Positions 22,067 to 35,247 of a stretch of DNA of 64,000 nucleotides are shown one piece after another. The translations under genes and the position numbers were made by a program. The stretch lies in contig QANY01009342.1 in NCBI GenBank assembly GCA_003255025.1, forward strand, positions 62,001 through 126,000. The letters run 5' to 3'. This DNA comes from Datisca glomerata. Its lineage: Eukaryota > Streptophyta > Magnoliopsida > Cucurbitales > Datiscaceae. How positions within the stretch are numbered: the first letter of the stretch is position 1; every line of letters starts with the position of its first letter. The notes below the pieces were generated by a model. That model searched no databases, was not told where the DNA came from, and saw only the letters and a list, made by a program, of their open reading frames with translations.

Positions 22067-25000
22067 TTATTCATCCGTCTCATGTACCTCAGGTGCCTCA
22101 TCGATTGCCAAAGGCACAGATTTTGCCTAAAACAATCAAATTGCAGTTCCATTAGTACATCTGCTAGGCCAAGTAAGTTTTACGTGACAATGAAACATAC
22201 AAATTCGTAACTCAATATACTATACGCGTTATAGGAGACTAAAGAGAGTCACGATTTGAAAATTAGCTAAGGTTGTTGATGTTTAAGTACTCACCAGGTT
22301 ACGGAACTTCAAAAAGTAAAACATCTCCAAATAACGTCTAGTCTCACGCCTTTCGAGTTTCGAAGCGTATTTCCAGAAGCCATAAACTCCGGCCAGTGTC
22401 ATAAGTCGCTCTGAATAAATCTTCCATGTATACCTACAGTAGTAAACAATATATTAACCGATTTTTCAGAAAACAAATACTGTTTCCCTCGTCTTCATTT
22501 TTTTTTGGATATTAGTTTCGATACCTTTCATAAATTCTCTTAAGTCCAGCTTCAGAAATTCTGTACCAATGCTTTGGATCCTGCTGGCACTTCTCAAAGA
22601 AATTCACCATAACAGTAGCAGCCTGGTCAGGGTGGTATGGGTCAATGTGAAAACCTGATATACCATGTTCAATTATCTCAGCAGGACCGCCGTGGCATGT
22701 GGCGAATGTCGGTAGCCCGCTAGTCATGGCCTCCACGACTGTCAGCCCGAATGCTTCGTATACAGCCGGCTGCATAATCGGAAAACATGTAGATCAGATC
22801 AGACCCATGCTTTATCTAAGTAGTGGTAATTTTTATTTTAAAAAAATTCATCTCGCACCTTTGTAGTTTAAACAATGAATCCTTTTTATTTAGACTTTTG
22901 ACAAAAAAAACCTTAAATTTCAAATCAATTACGATTTAAATAACATGTAATAACAATATCGCTCCACACAATTTAAAAAAATATAGAAATCATTTTTTTT
23001 TATATTCAAACCTGAATTAACTTAATTTACATGCAAACCTAAAATAATTTATGTTTCTCGATTTAGAAAAAAATTTATTGGTTAAGTTGCTTTAGTAGAA
23101 TGAATTTTTATGTCATTTTTAAGGTAGAGTGAGTATCGAATCATTTAAGCACCTCAAATTAGGTGGGTTTCTAAGGAACGGGATGGGCCGAATGGTAAAC
23201 TTATCTTTTAACTGACCTGAACAAAAGCACCTCTAGTGTCTGCAATGTAGCGATAAAGCTCGCCACTAAGTGCTCGATCGAGCTGAGCTGAAATCCATCG
23301 GAACTGGCTACCTAAATCGTACTTCTTTATAAGGTCGTGCATCTTTTCGATCTCGGCGATTTCTTCTCTGTCTTTGGACTTCTTCACATCAAAGTAACCA
23401 CCTATCACAACAATGTTTGCCAATTCCCTCAGTCTCGAACTCTTCCCGTACAACTCAACGAACCCAGTTAAGTTCTTCACTCGGTCCAGCCTCGCCATTG
23501 TAAAGATCAACGGCTTTGACTTATCACTCAATATCCCACTGCAGAGAAGAAAAGATGGAGGGAAAAAAAATGATAAGTCTTGCTTTTAATACACAATGAA
23601 CAACTTTTTTTCTTGGGGGGGGGGGGGGGGNNNNNGGGGGGTCCTTTACTAACATGTGTTCATCGTTCTGCTCAGGATCGTATAACATCTTTTCGATTGT
23701 GTCGTGCAGAGCTGTAAGTCTTTTTTCCTCGTCGGAGTACGGGTAGTAAATGGCCATATCGGCCCCGGGAGAAACAATATTGAACTTTGGATCAAAGACA
23801 TCGATTCCGTGAACAACTCGGTAAAGATTAGGGAGAGTGAAAGCAGTGTGGCTCTCGTACTGACCCACCGTGTTCTTCCTGAAGGAAATATCATGTCACA
23901 ACGGTTAATAAGCGTTAATCAATTTACAAAAACCATACAGTAATTTGTTTAAATGACTCATATATCGTTTTAGTTTGAAAAAAGTTACTCATATCTTTTT
24001 TAATGTTAGGTTTAAGTGATAAAAAAATTTAAATAATATGTGATATCAAAATTAACCTTCATTTTTTTCTAATTCTAAAAATGTTAACATCATCGTTTTT
24101 AATATTCTAACTTGAATTCACACATGTCCGACTAGAAAAATAGTCCTAACATATTTTTAACAAAGTTGACTTATTTATCATTTGTTAAACTAGAAGAATT
24201 GTTCGTATAATAAAATGTTATCAATCATTCATAATAACACGGAGACTTACGTTCCAGCGATCTCTTGGTAAGTACTAGTGATGATAAAATCAGCATTGTT
24301 CATAGCTATAAGATCAGCTGTAAATTGACATGAAAAATGGTATTGCTCTTCGAATTTTTTCCAGTAAATATCGGCACTTGGATACTTTGTCTTTTCCAAT
24401 GCATGAGCTATGGTACACTGCACGTACAAAACTCAGGATATAACACAGAATAAGAATTTTCTGAAATCAAAATGAGAAAAGGATCTCTCTACCTACCTGT
24501 GTAACTCCCATTTTATAAGACAACAAAGACGCGACAAGATTCCCGTCACTGTAATTCCCAATGATGAAATCCGGAAGACCTTGTAACTCAGCAACAATTT
24601 CGCTTGCCACATCCTGAAGTATACAATGACAAATAGCTGAACATGAGAAACAAGGAAGACAGTGGTTGAAAGTTAAAAACTTTGAAAGTAAATAAATGTT
24701 TTACCTCCGCAAAGGTCTCTAGGTAAGGCCATACTTCGAATCTAGAGATCCATTTACGGAGAATTCCTTTCTCTGATCGGAAAGGAACTCGTAAAATGTG
24801 TGCGTTTGTGGTTCCGCTAACTTTTTCTAGACGCTGATTGCACGTAGTCCCCTTCGCATCTGGAATTAACCTTGTAACCTATGATATAACTCCCGGAATT
24901 GTATTAGATATGTACTTGATAGACACCAAAAACACAATAAAGCGAGGTATATGCATGACACTTACAATAAGAATTTTTGGGGTCACATCTAAACCTTGTT

Positions 25001-26767
25001 TCTTAATCCTAAGTGTCATTTCGTTTTCGAGAGCACGCACTTGATCCAAAATGTAAACAATCTGCAGGACCAGAAAAGATCGTTAGGATACAAGAAAACA
25101 AGGTAAAAAGAGCCAGTCGAAGAGGGTTAATATTATGTTAACCTGTCCTCCTGTGTCTGGTAGGCCTAAAACATTAGCTTGTCCAAAGTAACCATGAGGA
25201 GACAGAATGACAATGTTGAACACCATTGGTATTCTTCCCAAAAACGTCTCAAGCGTGGAAGGATCTGGAGCTTGAAAGATATCCAACAGTAGGTCCATCA
25301 TCTCGAGAACGTTACCGGCCGTGTCACCCCAACCCCTCTCAAACCCCATTCCTTGTAATCTACATGACAAAGGATAAAAGATAAATCTCAATAGGTAAAT
25401 AAGTAAATCAATCTACTATGGATAGACAGGAGCTTACACGTATTCGAAATCAGAATAGGGTGTTTCGGACGGTAACTTCGAAAGATAATCCTCAGCCTTA
25501 GATAATGCGGATTGAAGTTTCGATATGCTTTGTATTTGATCATTTACCATTAGTCCCTGCGTAAATAGGTTACCGAAATATGCCTCATTTCGAGTTGATG
25601 AAACTGATCATTAGAAACAATGGTCGAATAGATAGAAAACCTACACGGCCTTTGTATTTGTGCCTTCTAAGAAAATCAAGTAGAGGCTCCAAAGAATCCT
25701 TGTTGTGAAACATGATTGAAGAAAGGTGGCGGTTGAGGAACTGAACACCATTTCCGATGGACGAAGAGCGGTTGGGGCGAGGGAATGTTTCGTTGAACGG
25801 CTCAAAGTCGAGCTCAAGTGCATGGTTTCCACTAGATCTGTAAATGAATGGAGCTAACACACATTACTCATTCTTAAACAAGATTAAAGTTTCTGATGAG
25901 AAAATAGAAATCACTTACTGCCCATCTACGAGTTGCTCTTTGAAGCGAAGGTATTCAGATATGCTCAACTGCTCAACAGTGAGTTCACTGACGTTAACTC
26001 GGACGTATTCCCATACACCAGGCCTCGGACGAACCGCTAATGCCACGAATGGAGGCAGAACGATCGCTTCCTAAAAACAAAAAAAAAAATGAAACTTAAT
26101 TTCCTATTTACTAATGAAATCAGAGATCAGAAACCGTACTGTGATACAATCAAACCGGAAGTTTTCTACAAATGTATAAAGAAAAAAATAAAGATCTGGA
26201 TAAAGTCAAATCTAATTTAATAACAAATAAAGGAAATGTGTTTTTTCTACCTAACCAAACAGGATCTAAAGAAAATCTACCTGTGTAGACTTAAGGATGG
26301 CACTAAATGGACCTTCAGCCAGCTTCTTTCTGGCTAGATCATCGCCAATGATATTGTCAAGTTCATCAATCAAGTTATGTGGCTGTAAAATCCCCTTACC
26401 CTGAGCTACATACCTACAAAACCAATAACAAACCATAAAAAACCAGCACTGCTCACTTTAACCCCTGTTTGGCTGCTGAGAAAGTCCACAAGGAAAATGA
26501 CCAACTATACACTTAAGTTTCACCGAAAAATTTCCCATTTTAAAGTAAGTAACAGAGCAAAAAGTTTCCTCAAGTGGGAATCTCGCAAGATCCAAGCTTT
26601 TCATCCCACAAGAATTTCCCATGAAAACAAACGGGAACAGAAAAACAGAGAAAATGAGAGAAAGTGAACCTGGAGAGGAGAGAAACAAGCTCATTACGGT
26701 GAGCAGAGAGAGTATCCTCCACTCGATCTCTGATGCTAGTGACTCGGCCTAACTTGGGGTTCATCAT
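22067..26767 (-). CDS. SUS: Sucrose synthase (SUS2/SUS3 type)
   Basis: Fifteen coding exons, all GT-AG and in phase: 26767-26670, 26413-26281, 26070-25919, 25837-25645, 25556-25438, 25359-25143, 25061-24966, 24878-24705, 24613-24497, 24417-24251, 23878-23654, 23538-23217, 22769-22525, 22433-22295 and 22126-22067. The product is 818 residues. It reversibly converts sucrose plus UDP to UDP-glucose and fructose in the cytosol, often in sink tissue. The N-terminal regulatory domain carries the calcium-dependent kinase site context (RVTSIRDR, Ser11). The GT-B core shows [29 protein letters not shown]-like [12 protein letters not shown], and the GT4 E-x7-E motif EAFGLTVVE (E676 and E684), then GGPAEII. 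Wording such as [10 protein letters not shown] and [11 protein letters not shown] resembles SUS2/SUS3 more than SUS1. Two methionines open the frame; the first is used here. One intron contains the assembly gap. Isoform choice is moderately sure. Confidence 0.95.
23615..23641. other. Assembly gap in a poly-G run
   Basis: Five Ns (23631-23635) are flanked by 16 and 6 Gs. The gap lies in the intron between sucrose synthase exons at 23654-23878 and 23217-23538, 13 bases from the donor of the upstream exon, so it does not affect the protein but the true intron length is unknown. Confidence 0.95.
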
Positions 26768-26844
26768 TTTTGCAAAAACAGAGCTTCAAAAAGGTGAAGG
26801 GGAAAAGGGATGGTTGGAATGGCAGAAAGAAGAGAGACAGAGAC

Positions 26845-26857
26845 TTACTTATATGGC
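26845..26857 (-). promoter_or_regulatory. Candidate TATA region of sucrose synthase
   Basis: The minus strand reads ggccatataagtaag about 85 bases before the start codon, followed by a pyrimidine-rich ctctgtctctcttcttt tract suitable as a transcription start. A 5'-leader intron, common in this family, was not resolved. Confidence 0.3.
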
Positions 26858-26869
26858 CACATGAGTATA

Positions 26870-29263
26870 AAACGTTTAAGGGAAATGTCTGAGAAAGGGA
26901 AGGGCGTGTTTTGAATGCTTTGATTGTGACTTGTTTTTGGTTCCATGTGACTTTAGCCCCCCATCTTCTTCGTTCAATTTGGATAATTGATCTTGTTTTC
27001 AACGATTGCGATCTGTTCAACGATTTATTTTTTTCAGTTTCTTTCTTTTTGTAAACAAATAGTCTTAATAAACCAATCATTTTATCCGTGAATTACGACT
27101 TTTTTGTTTTTTAACTTTGGTCTCTAAAAACCATTTTGTCTTTGTACACTCACAATTCATGTACATATAAAATATATACTTATATACAGATTTTAGGTAC
27201 ACATACTCATAAAACACAGTATATGTATAGTATATAAGTTGTACTGTAAAATTATCCTTAAACTTAAGCTTTGAAAAATCAAGTTCTTAATATTTATTTC
27301 ATATTAAAATGTTTTTTTAAGTGAAACATTACAAATACGAGATTGTTAATTTATCCAATTAACTATCATTTTCATTTTACATTTTATTGTTTTTACAGCA
27401 TTTTACTTACACGATAAATTATAACAATTTGATTGAAATCATGTTAAATAAGACTTTGATTAATTTTAAGATAAATATAAGGACTAAACTTAGAAATACT
27501 CATAATTTATAGAGTAAAAAATATAATTGCACCAAAAAAATACTATTTTTAAAAGTTAGATAAAATTCAAAATGAAATTGGTATTAGCCTCGTGTTACCA
27601 GCCAACAATCGTACTCGGAGAAATCTATTAGGCGAACGAGCGAGGACTTCTAGATAACAATTAACGAAACAGCCAAGCTGGCACCCGACCCGACCCGTCA
27701 TTGTCTTCGTTTGTCTTTTGGGTGTTAACAACCAAAAGTAAAATCCTATTGGCCGTTTCCAATTAAAAAAAGAAAAACAATTTACCTTTTTTTTAAAAGA
27801 AAATGTCACCTAACCCTCAAAACGTGCTACTTCATAAATTACAACTATAAAAAAATCTTAGAATTACTGAATTCATGATTTCTTGTATAAAACTGATTTT
27901 TTTTGTTAAATTTATATTAAAAATATGATTTGAATCTAAAATTTTTAAAATATAAATGTAAAGATTTAATCAATTACATCAATTTATTTTATCATATAAA
28001 ATCGATTGATTCAATAAACAAAACTGAATTCATAATGCTATTGCTACATAGGGACAGCTCAAAATTTAAAGTCAATATTACCTGTGTTTTAGTTTACTTC
28101 TGGGTTACCTATTTAATTAATTAATTACTACGTGAAAGATGCTCTTCTTGTTGCCCGGATTAGAAAATAAGGAATTTCGGGAATTTCGAGTTTGTCCACG
28201 TCAGAGCAACATTTTTTTATGTGGCAACTGGTGATAATCACATCATTTATTGTGATTATTATTATAATTAATTACATAGCTTGAGATGCGGTATTGTAAA
28301 ATGTGGCGGAGGCGTAGATGATAAAACAATACAACATACAATATTTTAGGCCAATATTTTAATATACAAATTACTTTTTTAAAATTTATTAAATTTTGAA
28401 TTTTCTATTTTTAAAACAGTTGTAGAATAAGAAATAAGTGAAAATAATAATAAAAAACTGTTTCTAGAATGGATTGACTACGAATTTACGATAAGCTCGT
28501 TGTATGGATAATTAGCTTTGACATTTTTCTCTATACTTTTCCATGAAAAGGAAAAAATTAAAATTGTGCTTGCTTGCTTTAGTAACTATAATTTTACTGA
28601 GTTTATTTTGTTAATTCAAAGGTTAATCATGCATGTTATCATTTAATCTTAAATGTTCATACACAATTATTTCTGATTTAGTCAAATACTGCAGTGCAGT
28701 ACGTACTATTATTCCATTGACGTGGGGCAATGAAGATCTATTAGCAACTCGAAATTGAGATCTATGGTCCCTAACAAAAGATTGAAGCCAAACTTAATAA
28801 AACAATAATTAAAAAGAGCTTAAACCATGTCTGCCATTGATCTTATAATTTAATGTGGATTAATCACTTTTATAATAACAAATGGTAGCTCAACTTGCGG
28901 TTTAACTAGTATTATCCACTACCAAACCAGGGCAGATAAAGTTAAATCAGGCTTTGATGCTTAACGTTTTAACTAATGGGGGCTAGGTAGGTACAGAAAT
29001 TAATTAATTACTTAATATCAACGCATAAAACCAATACTATGATTTAGATCTGCTTCTCATTCAAATGAATCAGACTAATACGTATTTCAATCCAATTAGA
29101 GTTATGAGGTCTTCAACCTTCCTCTCGGATGATGTTTCTTTTGTATTTATTTTCCTGTGTAGTTTATTGTTGTCCGTTAGATCATAATCTATGATGATTT
29201 TCCTCTCTAGTTTTATCTACGATCTTTGTCTCATCGTGTATGTGAAAGTTTCTTTTTTGACTT
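26870..29263. other. AT-rich intergenic DNA (sucrose synthase upstream region)
   Basis: No gene is seen. The part nearest 26870 is presumably the sucrose synthase promoter. Short frames at 27567-27809 and 27930-28124 have no protein character. Confidence 0.5.
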
Positions 29264-29999
29264 TAACATTACAAGAAAAACTGTTATTAGCAGCAGTTTG
29301 TATTGTCTTTTACGACGGTTTTAACCGCAGTTAAAACGTTTTGCGGCGGTTTTATCCACCACCACAAGTTTTTTGGCAGCGGTTCTTCCAACCACCGGAG
29401 GGCCACCGGTAAAGGAAGATCTGTGCCGGCGATTTTATATCTCATTAGCAGCGGTTTTAAATCGCCGGTAAAGTTAATTTACCGGCGGTTCAAACCGCCG
29501 CAAAAGCCCAGGAAACAGAATAAAAAATAATTTCCGGCGATTTTGAATTGTCTCTATAACCTCCACTACAAATTAAAATTTTGGCCATAATTTTTTCTGT
29601 TTTTAGACATCCCATAATTTTCAAAACTACATGTTTCAGAAAACATTCTATACCACAAATTTCAGAATCTATAAATACAAAAATTTCAACAGTTCAGAGT
29701 CCATCAATTCAAATATTCACAAATTATTACATTTCAAACGTTCACAAATTCAAACATTCACAAATATTTAAAAATTCAGAATCAATCAATTGAAACATTC
29801 ACAAATTCTAAAGACAATACTATATAAGTTCAAACTTAAGCAAATATAGTATTTTTCATCCTCACTGAACTTTATGCGATCATGAAGTTAAGGGAGGATC
29901 TCCACAATCCTATAAACACATAAAAATGAACAAAATTAGTATTAGTATTGGAATAAACATAATTTATAATTACATAAAGTTTATATTCCTTAGAAATCT

Positions 30000-31518
30000 T
30001 ACTTGAGCACCGCCGGGGAATGAGAACGAATGATTTTGTACTTGCATCATTTTCATAAGGTACACCACTTGAGATTGAAATTGAACTTGACCATCTTGAA
30101 ATTCATGGAGTTGTGACATAACTCTCTCATTATCTGCACGTGGAACGAACGCCTATTCAGAAAACTGGAGACTGCTCTGTGATCCAAATACACTAGTGGG
30201 AGTTGGACCTAGTCTCATTCCATGGACTCATCCAGGATACTCTAGACTCATAACTTCAGAAAATGTATCTCTAGGGGTGATATTATTCTCATCCTGCGTT
30301 TAGGTTGTCAGAAGTTCTTGCATTTTCTCATACAATACAAATAAACAATTCAATCATGTGTGTGCAAATATATTTGAAAAAATAAAAAATATTAACAAAT
30401 ATAGACTTAAAAATAATTCTTACAGTTGTAGAAGCAGATTCTTGATCTACTCAATTCTCATCTTTGCATTTATGCGTTTCTATAAACAGTTCGACCACAT
30501 TGGGCTATTTCCCCAACACCTCCGTCTACCATTCTATTCAAAAAATTTATATTTTGATCACAATACTAAAAATAAAAATATTACTTATAATAAAAAAGAT
30601 TTATGCATCATTTCGTCTTATTTTTTAGCATAGTTTTTCCTATCTAAATAATGATGTATACTTTCTTTTACTCGTACTGCAGTGTTTGTTTCACTACGAG
30701 CCTGTTATTTGAGAAACAAAATTAGTATTTATTCTACATAATAAACAAAATTCAATGTCAAAATAAAATATTGTAATACCATTCTTTCATAAGAGAACAA
30801 AAAATGGACAATAGCATTCCACTGATCTCGTGAAACTTCCTCAGGTTTATATCTTAGGCATTCTTCTTCGCTCGGATATTTTATCGTATTCATTGTTCTC
30901 AATTTGCTTTTGTCGTCCTTCCAACTCTTATTAATTGAAGACAATGCAAACTTTCGGTTGGCGTCGGTAACTTCCCATTTACTCTAAAAAATATAAAGGT
31001 ATAGTTAATAAATACACAATGGAAGAGACAATTACAAATAAGTATTTATACCTTCACAGTATTGCATACTGCGTTCTTGTACATTTCAGGCACTTTCTTC
31101 CAATTTTCATAGGTGATTGACAATAGATCGTAGGTGCGTCCTGGTGAAGCCAAAAGGCCAGTATGCATAGATGCTTGATCCTTGACCGGTTGTCCTGCTG
31201 CGTTGAATTCAACTTTCACTTTCTTCCCTTAATCGGTTGTCCTGGTGCGTTGAATTCAACTTTCACTTTCTTCCCTTCAGGTAGATTTCGTATATGAGCT
31301 AATAGTGTTCGACCATGAACCTTTCGCCTAGAAGAGGAGGATTCACCTATGTATAAAACATTATTTTGTATGTCAGACATTATATGAATAAAAACAATAG
31401 TTTGTACGAAATATAAAATAAATGTTATACCTGCTAATTCAGTGGGAGCGGCACATGGTGGATCTTGATCACTAACGGACTCATCCTCAGTTACGCGCAA
31501 ACGTCTACCACAGACCAT
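30000..31518 (-). pseudogene. CACTA second gene (Ptta/En-Spm Transposase_24 type)
   Basis: Exon-like pieces in minus-strand order: 31518-31437 (MVCGRRLRVTEDESVSDQDP) with a gcag|gtata donor; about 31347-31052 (RRKVHGRTLLAHIRNL, GQPVKDQASMHTGLLASPGR, NWKKVPEMYKNAVCNTVK); about 30990-30780 (SINKSWKDDKSKLRTM, YKPEEVSRDQWNAIVHFLF); and about 30320-30005 (LGPTPTSVFGSQS, VQFQSQVVYLMKMMQ, a coiled tail). This layout is the DNA-binding accessory protein of plant CACTA elements. A 47-bp tandem duplication at 31187-31280 shifts the frame and creates a stop, and a TAG breaks the tail exon. Confidence 0.75.
31187..31280. repeat. 47-bp tandem duplication inside the CACTA gene
   Basis: Two copies of cggttgtcctgctgcgttga and the following bases start at 31187 and 31234, differing by few changes. 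Since 47 is not a multiple of three, it breaks the reading frame on the minus strand. Confidence 0.9.
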
Positions 31519-31636
31519 GATGGTTATACTTGCACAATAAAATAGATAATAACATTATCAAAGAGAGACATAGCTTATCAAAATTAAATGTTAACACTAT
31601 CAAATAAAGACATAACTAATTCAAATAGTAACGCGA

Positions 31637-32310
31637 TCAAATTGAGTCATCACTATTCTGATCAAAATCAACATTCATATGAATTGTATCTTCTATGGTT
31701 ACACCAACAACATTTGTCCTAACTAAATTGACACATTCTTCATTCTCATGTAAGACTTCTTCTAAATGAGAATGATCATGTATCTCACTTTCAAAATTCA
31801 TCACCACTTTATTATCAAGAGTTGTATCATTATTACGGTCACCCATGTCAAACATGTCTATTAGTTTTGTACACACCACAACATGCAAATCTTTATCTAT
31901 CTGATCTTGTATGTAATACACAAGACGTGTTTGAGATACAAAGATGAATGGTTCATCTTTCAAATCATCACTAGTGTGAACAAAAAGTGAAAAATTAATA
32001 AGTGTAAACCTAAACTCATCAACTTTTCTTCTAGCATGTGTGGTGTCAGTCCAATAACACTTAAATAACAATACTTTGAACTTATGGTAATAGTATAACC
32101 AATGAAAAAATCATTACACACTAAGTGCCCATGCACACTCTCCGTATTCATCCTCAGCGTATTCACACAACGTTTATATGGACACAAAATCTTAGCCTCT
32201 ACAGAAACTCTTTCAAAAGTAAAATTAAGAAACTCCTCAACTTTATTAAGGTAATCTTGACTAACTTGAGATATTTGAATCTAACTTTTATCCATATTAA
32301 AATCAATCTG
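31637..32310 (-). pseudogene. CACTA TNP2-like remnant: N-terminal domain joined to DUF4216
   Basis: From about 32290 to 32100 the minus strand encodes the transposase-associated zinc-finger-like domain: YLNKVEEFLNFTFERV, ILCPYKRCVNTLRMN, HGHLVCNDFF. Directly after, at 32071-31637, comes DUF4216, normally the C-terminal part of the same protein: KVDEFRFTLINFSLF, DEPFIFVSQTRLVYYIQD, KDLHVVV. In full elements several hundred residues, including Transposase_21 and DUF4218, lie between them. Here the join is near 32085 and in different frames, so a deletion removed the catalytic core. Confidence 0.8.
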
Positions 32311-33790
32311 AACAGATTATAACAGATAGTTCAATACAATGAAAATCAAACTCACAATGAAATCAGAGTCACAAATTGAGGTACGGAATAGAAACAACAA
32401 GTTGCGGTCAATACAAGAATTAAATAAACTAAAAAAATAAGAAAAATTACAATAAACAATCAACTAAACAAATTAGCTACCTATATTTTAACTATTCTAT
32501 TAAATTATCTACCCATATTCTAACCATTTGACTATTAAATTAAAAAACAAAAAATTAGAAAAATTACAATTAACTATTAACTATATTCATAATTAGATTA
32601 CAATAAACAAACTAATCATATTCTAACTTTGGCATAGATGAAACAAAAGCACCAATCAACATGTTGAGAATTTTAGATAACATGGCTAAGTATAATGAAT
32701 TAATATTAATAACTTTTCATAGTGCAAAGAGTATACGCACATGATAGTATCTGTGAGTATGATCTTACTTTTATTTTCTTTGAAAATTTGGTATTAAAAT
32801 ATGCAAGTGGAGGAATTAAGCATTGTCTTCCGTTAATTGGTGTAATCTCAACGACAACTACTAGCAATCTTGACATCATTATTTGACGCATAAACAGACT
32901 GCCCACATCCATACTTGATTATAAATCACCCTATGAAATTCCTTACTGTCACAGATCAAATTATTTGTTATTAAAAACTTTATGTTGCTCACCCTTATCA
33001 ATTATTAAACTTTCAATATCACACAACCAAGTGTATCATTTTGTGATACAATAATCATCATAGAGTGTTTCTTTAAATGAGTTTGAGTTCCTATTTTATT
33101 CTTTATATTCTCAATCATCATATTCTTCCTCCCGTTCTACTAATCAACAGTCATGTTCTTTTCCAATACCAACTTTTCTGGTTAGCTAATGTCTATTGGT
33201 ACAAGCACATCAACTAACATTTTACCTCCATGCGGAACATTACCAATATCATCATAATGCAATCACTCTATTTATCAAAATATCTTACTCACTTCTTCTT
33301 CATTCCAATCAAAATTACACTCATCAAATAATACATATGCTAATCCTTCTATGTTGGTGCCGTTTGTTGATGGTTCAACATCAAACTCAAATACTTTTGT
33401 CCCATTATCACCTTTTTTCTCTATAACATGATCCACCTCACTAAAATGAAACCGAATCCAAAAATGGAATCTTTAAGCCCAAAACCTTTATTATTGACAC
33501 AAGTAAATGTAACATTGTCTAAAATCATACGACTAATCTACGATCTATGAACATGACCATTATCTGCATCGAACAATATGGCCCATGTGAGAAGAACTAC
33601 ACTTAACCAAATGGTAAATTGGACACTCTTCTTCAACCCATGAACAAAATACAACACTTTTTTCTTTAGAAGAAAGTTTCTTGCTATAAAAAACACTATA
33701 ATGTGCATGAACCAATTGGTGACTAACAGTCCACATAATATCACAGTTATCAGCAAACACCATTTCCAACTCTCTAAACCCCAAAGCTGA
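32311..33790 (-). other. Interior of the CACTA element, weak coding traces
   Basis: Minus-strand frames at 32706-32912 and 33538-33784 look like decayed protein (for example EKSVVFCSWVEEECPIYHLV), but I cannot assign them to a domain. A purine-rich tract at 33820-33990 (pyrimidine-rich on the minus strand) may be the leader of the lost transposase gene. Confidence 0.4.
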
Positions 33791-34178
33791 GATTTTTCAA
33801 TTTATCAACAGAAAAGCTTGTTACAGAGAGAGGGAGAGGGAGATTGCAGAGAGGAGGCGAGAATCGAGATGGTATTTGAAAATCGCGGAGGAGCTTGTGG
33901 TGGGGGAGCTTGCGGTGGGGGAGCTGATGGCAGAAAATCACGGCGGAGGTCGCGTCGTCTGTTGCAGAGAGAGAGGGGGGGACCGTGAGTCTGGGCGAAA
34001 GGAAAAATTAAGGATTTAAAGGTTATTTAGCGGCGGTTTTAGAACCGCCGCTAGAAGTAAAACACTTGGCAGCGTCTTTTAAAAACCGCCGCCAAAATTT
34101 TGCCAATTTTTTTTACTAGCGGCTGGCATAACCGCCGTTGTAAAACCGCTGGGGATTATCATTTTTCTTATAGTGTAA

Positions 34179-35247
34179 TGATATCTCAGAACTATAATAT
34201 TTTAGGACTCAAATTGGCTGGTATTAGATAACAGGTCATTTGTGAAAATTATATGTAATGGTGTTTGCAGTACATATGATCTTTTGTTAAAAGTTTTTTC
34301 CATTCTAGTTTGTTTAGGTTATAATTTTTCCTCTATGTTTAGAGGATATTTTACAACATGACAGGAGTAGTGTTTGTCATCCGGTGATTAATGAGTCTTA
34401 TTTGTCTAAAAAACAATTAGAACTATAAATGAGATAAATTAATATTGATGATTAAATCTTTGTACGCAACAATTAGAACTAAATAAGATAAATTAACTCA
34501 GACGATTAAATCTTCGCGCGCATGTCCAACGTTTATTTATTTTATGTTGGAGTTATTAGATTAACTCCTACTTGTCATAATATAAACCAACCAACCACAA
34601 TTGGTGTGTGAAGAGTTTTCAGTGACGAGGGACCCAACCCACCAAGAAATAACCATTTCTTTTCTAAGGGTCAATGTGATTTGATTAGTGTGGGTCTCCA
34701 GCTCCAACTATAGGTCCCTTAGAAGTAAAGCCATGGTCAGTATAATGATGTACATGAATTTTACCACAGTTAAATACAATAATGGTAAATAAAATGGTAA
34801 ATAATACTAGAACACAATTTATAATATACAAGCATATAAAATTTAGAATGTAACAAATAATTAGGATTTATTTATACGAATTTCTTACTGAAATGACAGG
34901 TTGTGGAATTTTTTAGAATGAAAATATTCTATGGAGTTGTTAGTTATTTGCTGAGTAAAGCAAAACTTTACCAGACTTAGGTGTTGCTTTTAAAATTTTA
35001 TAAAATGTTTGTGTAATTTAAGTAAAATATTAAATATATACAATTATAATAAAAGGAACCTCGGGCCACACATGTGATCCTATATTTGGGGAAATGAGAT
35101 CTTGATGTTTTCCATTTTGAGGACAAAATTTTCCACATGCAAATGGATGTGTCAAAATGATGCCTGTTTATATTGTGTGAATTTTTCTTGAAATAAAACG
35201 TCTAGGACTGATTTATAACTTCACAAAAAGTTCTATGGACTAAGTCA
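34179..35247. other. Intergenic, no gene recognised
   Basis: AT-rich DNA between the CACTA element and the next copia. A short direct repeat (aacaattagaact...aaataagataaatta) occurs near 34410-34440 and 34469-34496. Nothing else is recognised. Confidence 0.4.

Larger units (their letters stand above)
29267..34175 (-). mobile_element. CACTA (En/Spm) DNA transposon, non-autonomous
   Basis: The left end is CATTACAAGAAAAACTG (CACTA with one change) and the right end, read inward on the minus strand, is CACTATAAGAAAAATG. Both are flanked by the same 3-bp duplication TAA (29264-29266 and 34176-34178). Subterminal zones at 29310-29540 and 34020-34155 are packed with copies of cggcggtttta and accgccgc in both orientations, as expected for CACTA transposase binding. 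Both usual genes run on the minus strand: a TNP2-like remnant (about 31637-32310) and a TNP1/Ptta-like gene (about 30000-31518). The catalytic transposase core is missing and the second gene is frameshifted, so it could move only with help. Confidence 0.9.

Noticed and set aside
23524..23894. Frame running across the N gap with a proline run
   Set aside because: The proline run is the poly-G artefact of the minus strand. The true exon ends at 23654 with a gttagt donor.
26846..26860. aagtaagt on the minus strand as donor of a sucrose synthase leader intron
   Set aside because: The only acceptors before the start codon would give an intron of about 75 bases or less with a poor branch region, so it was not annotated.
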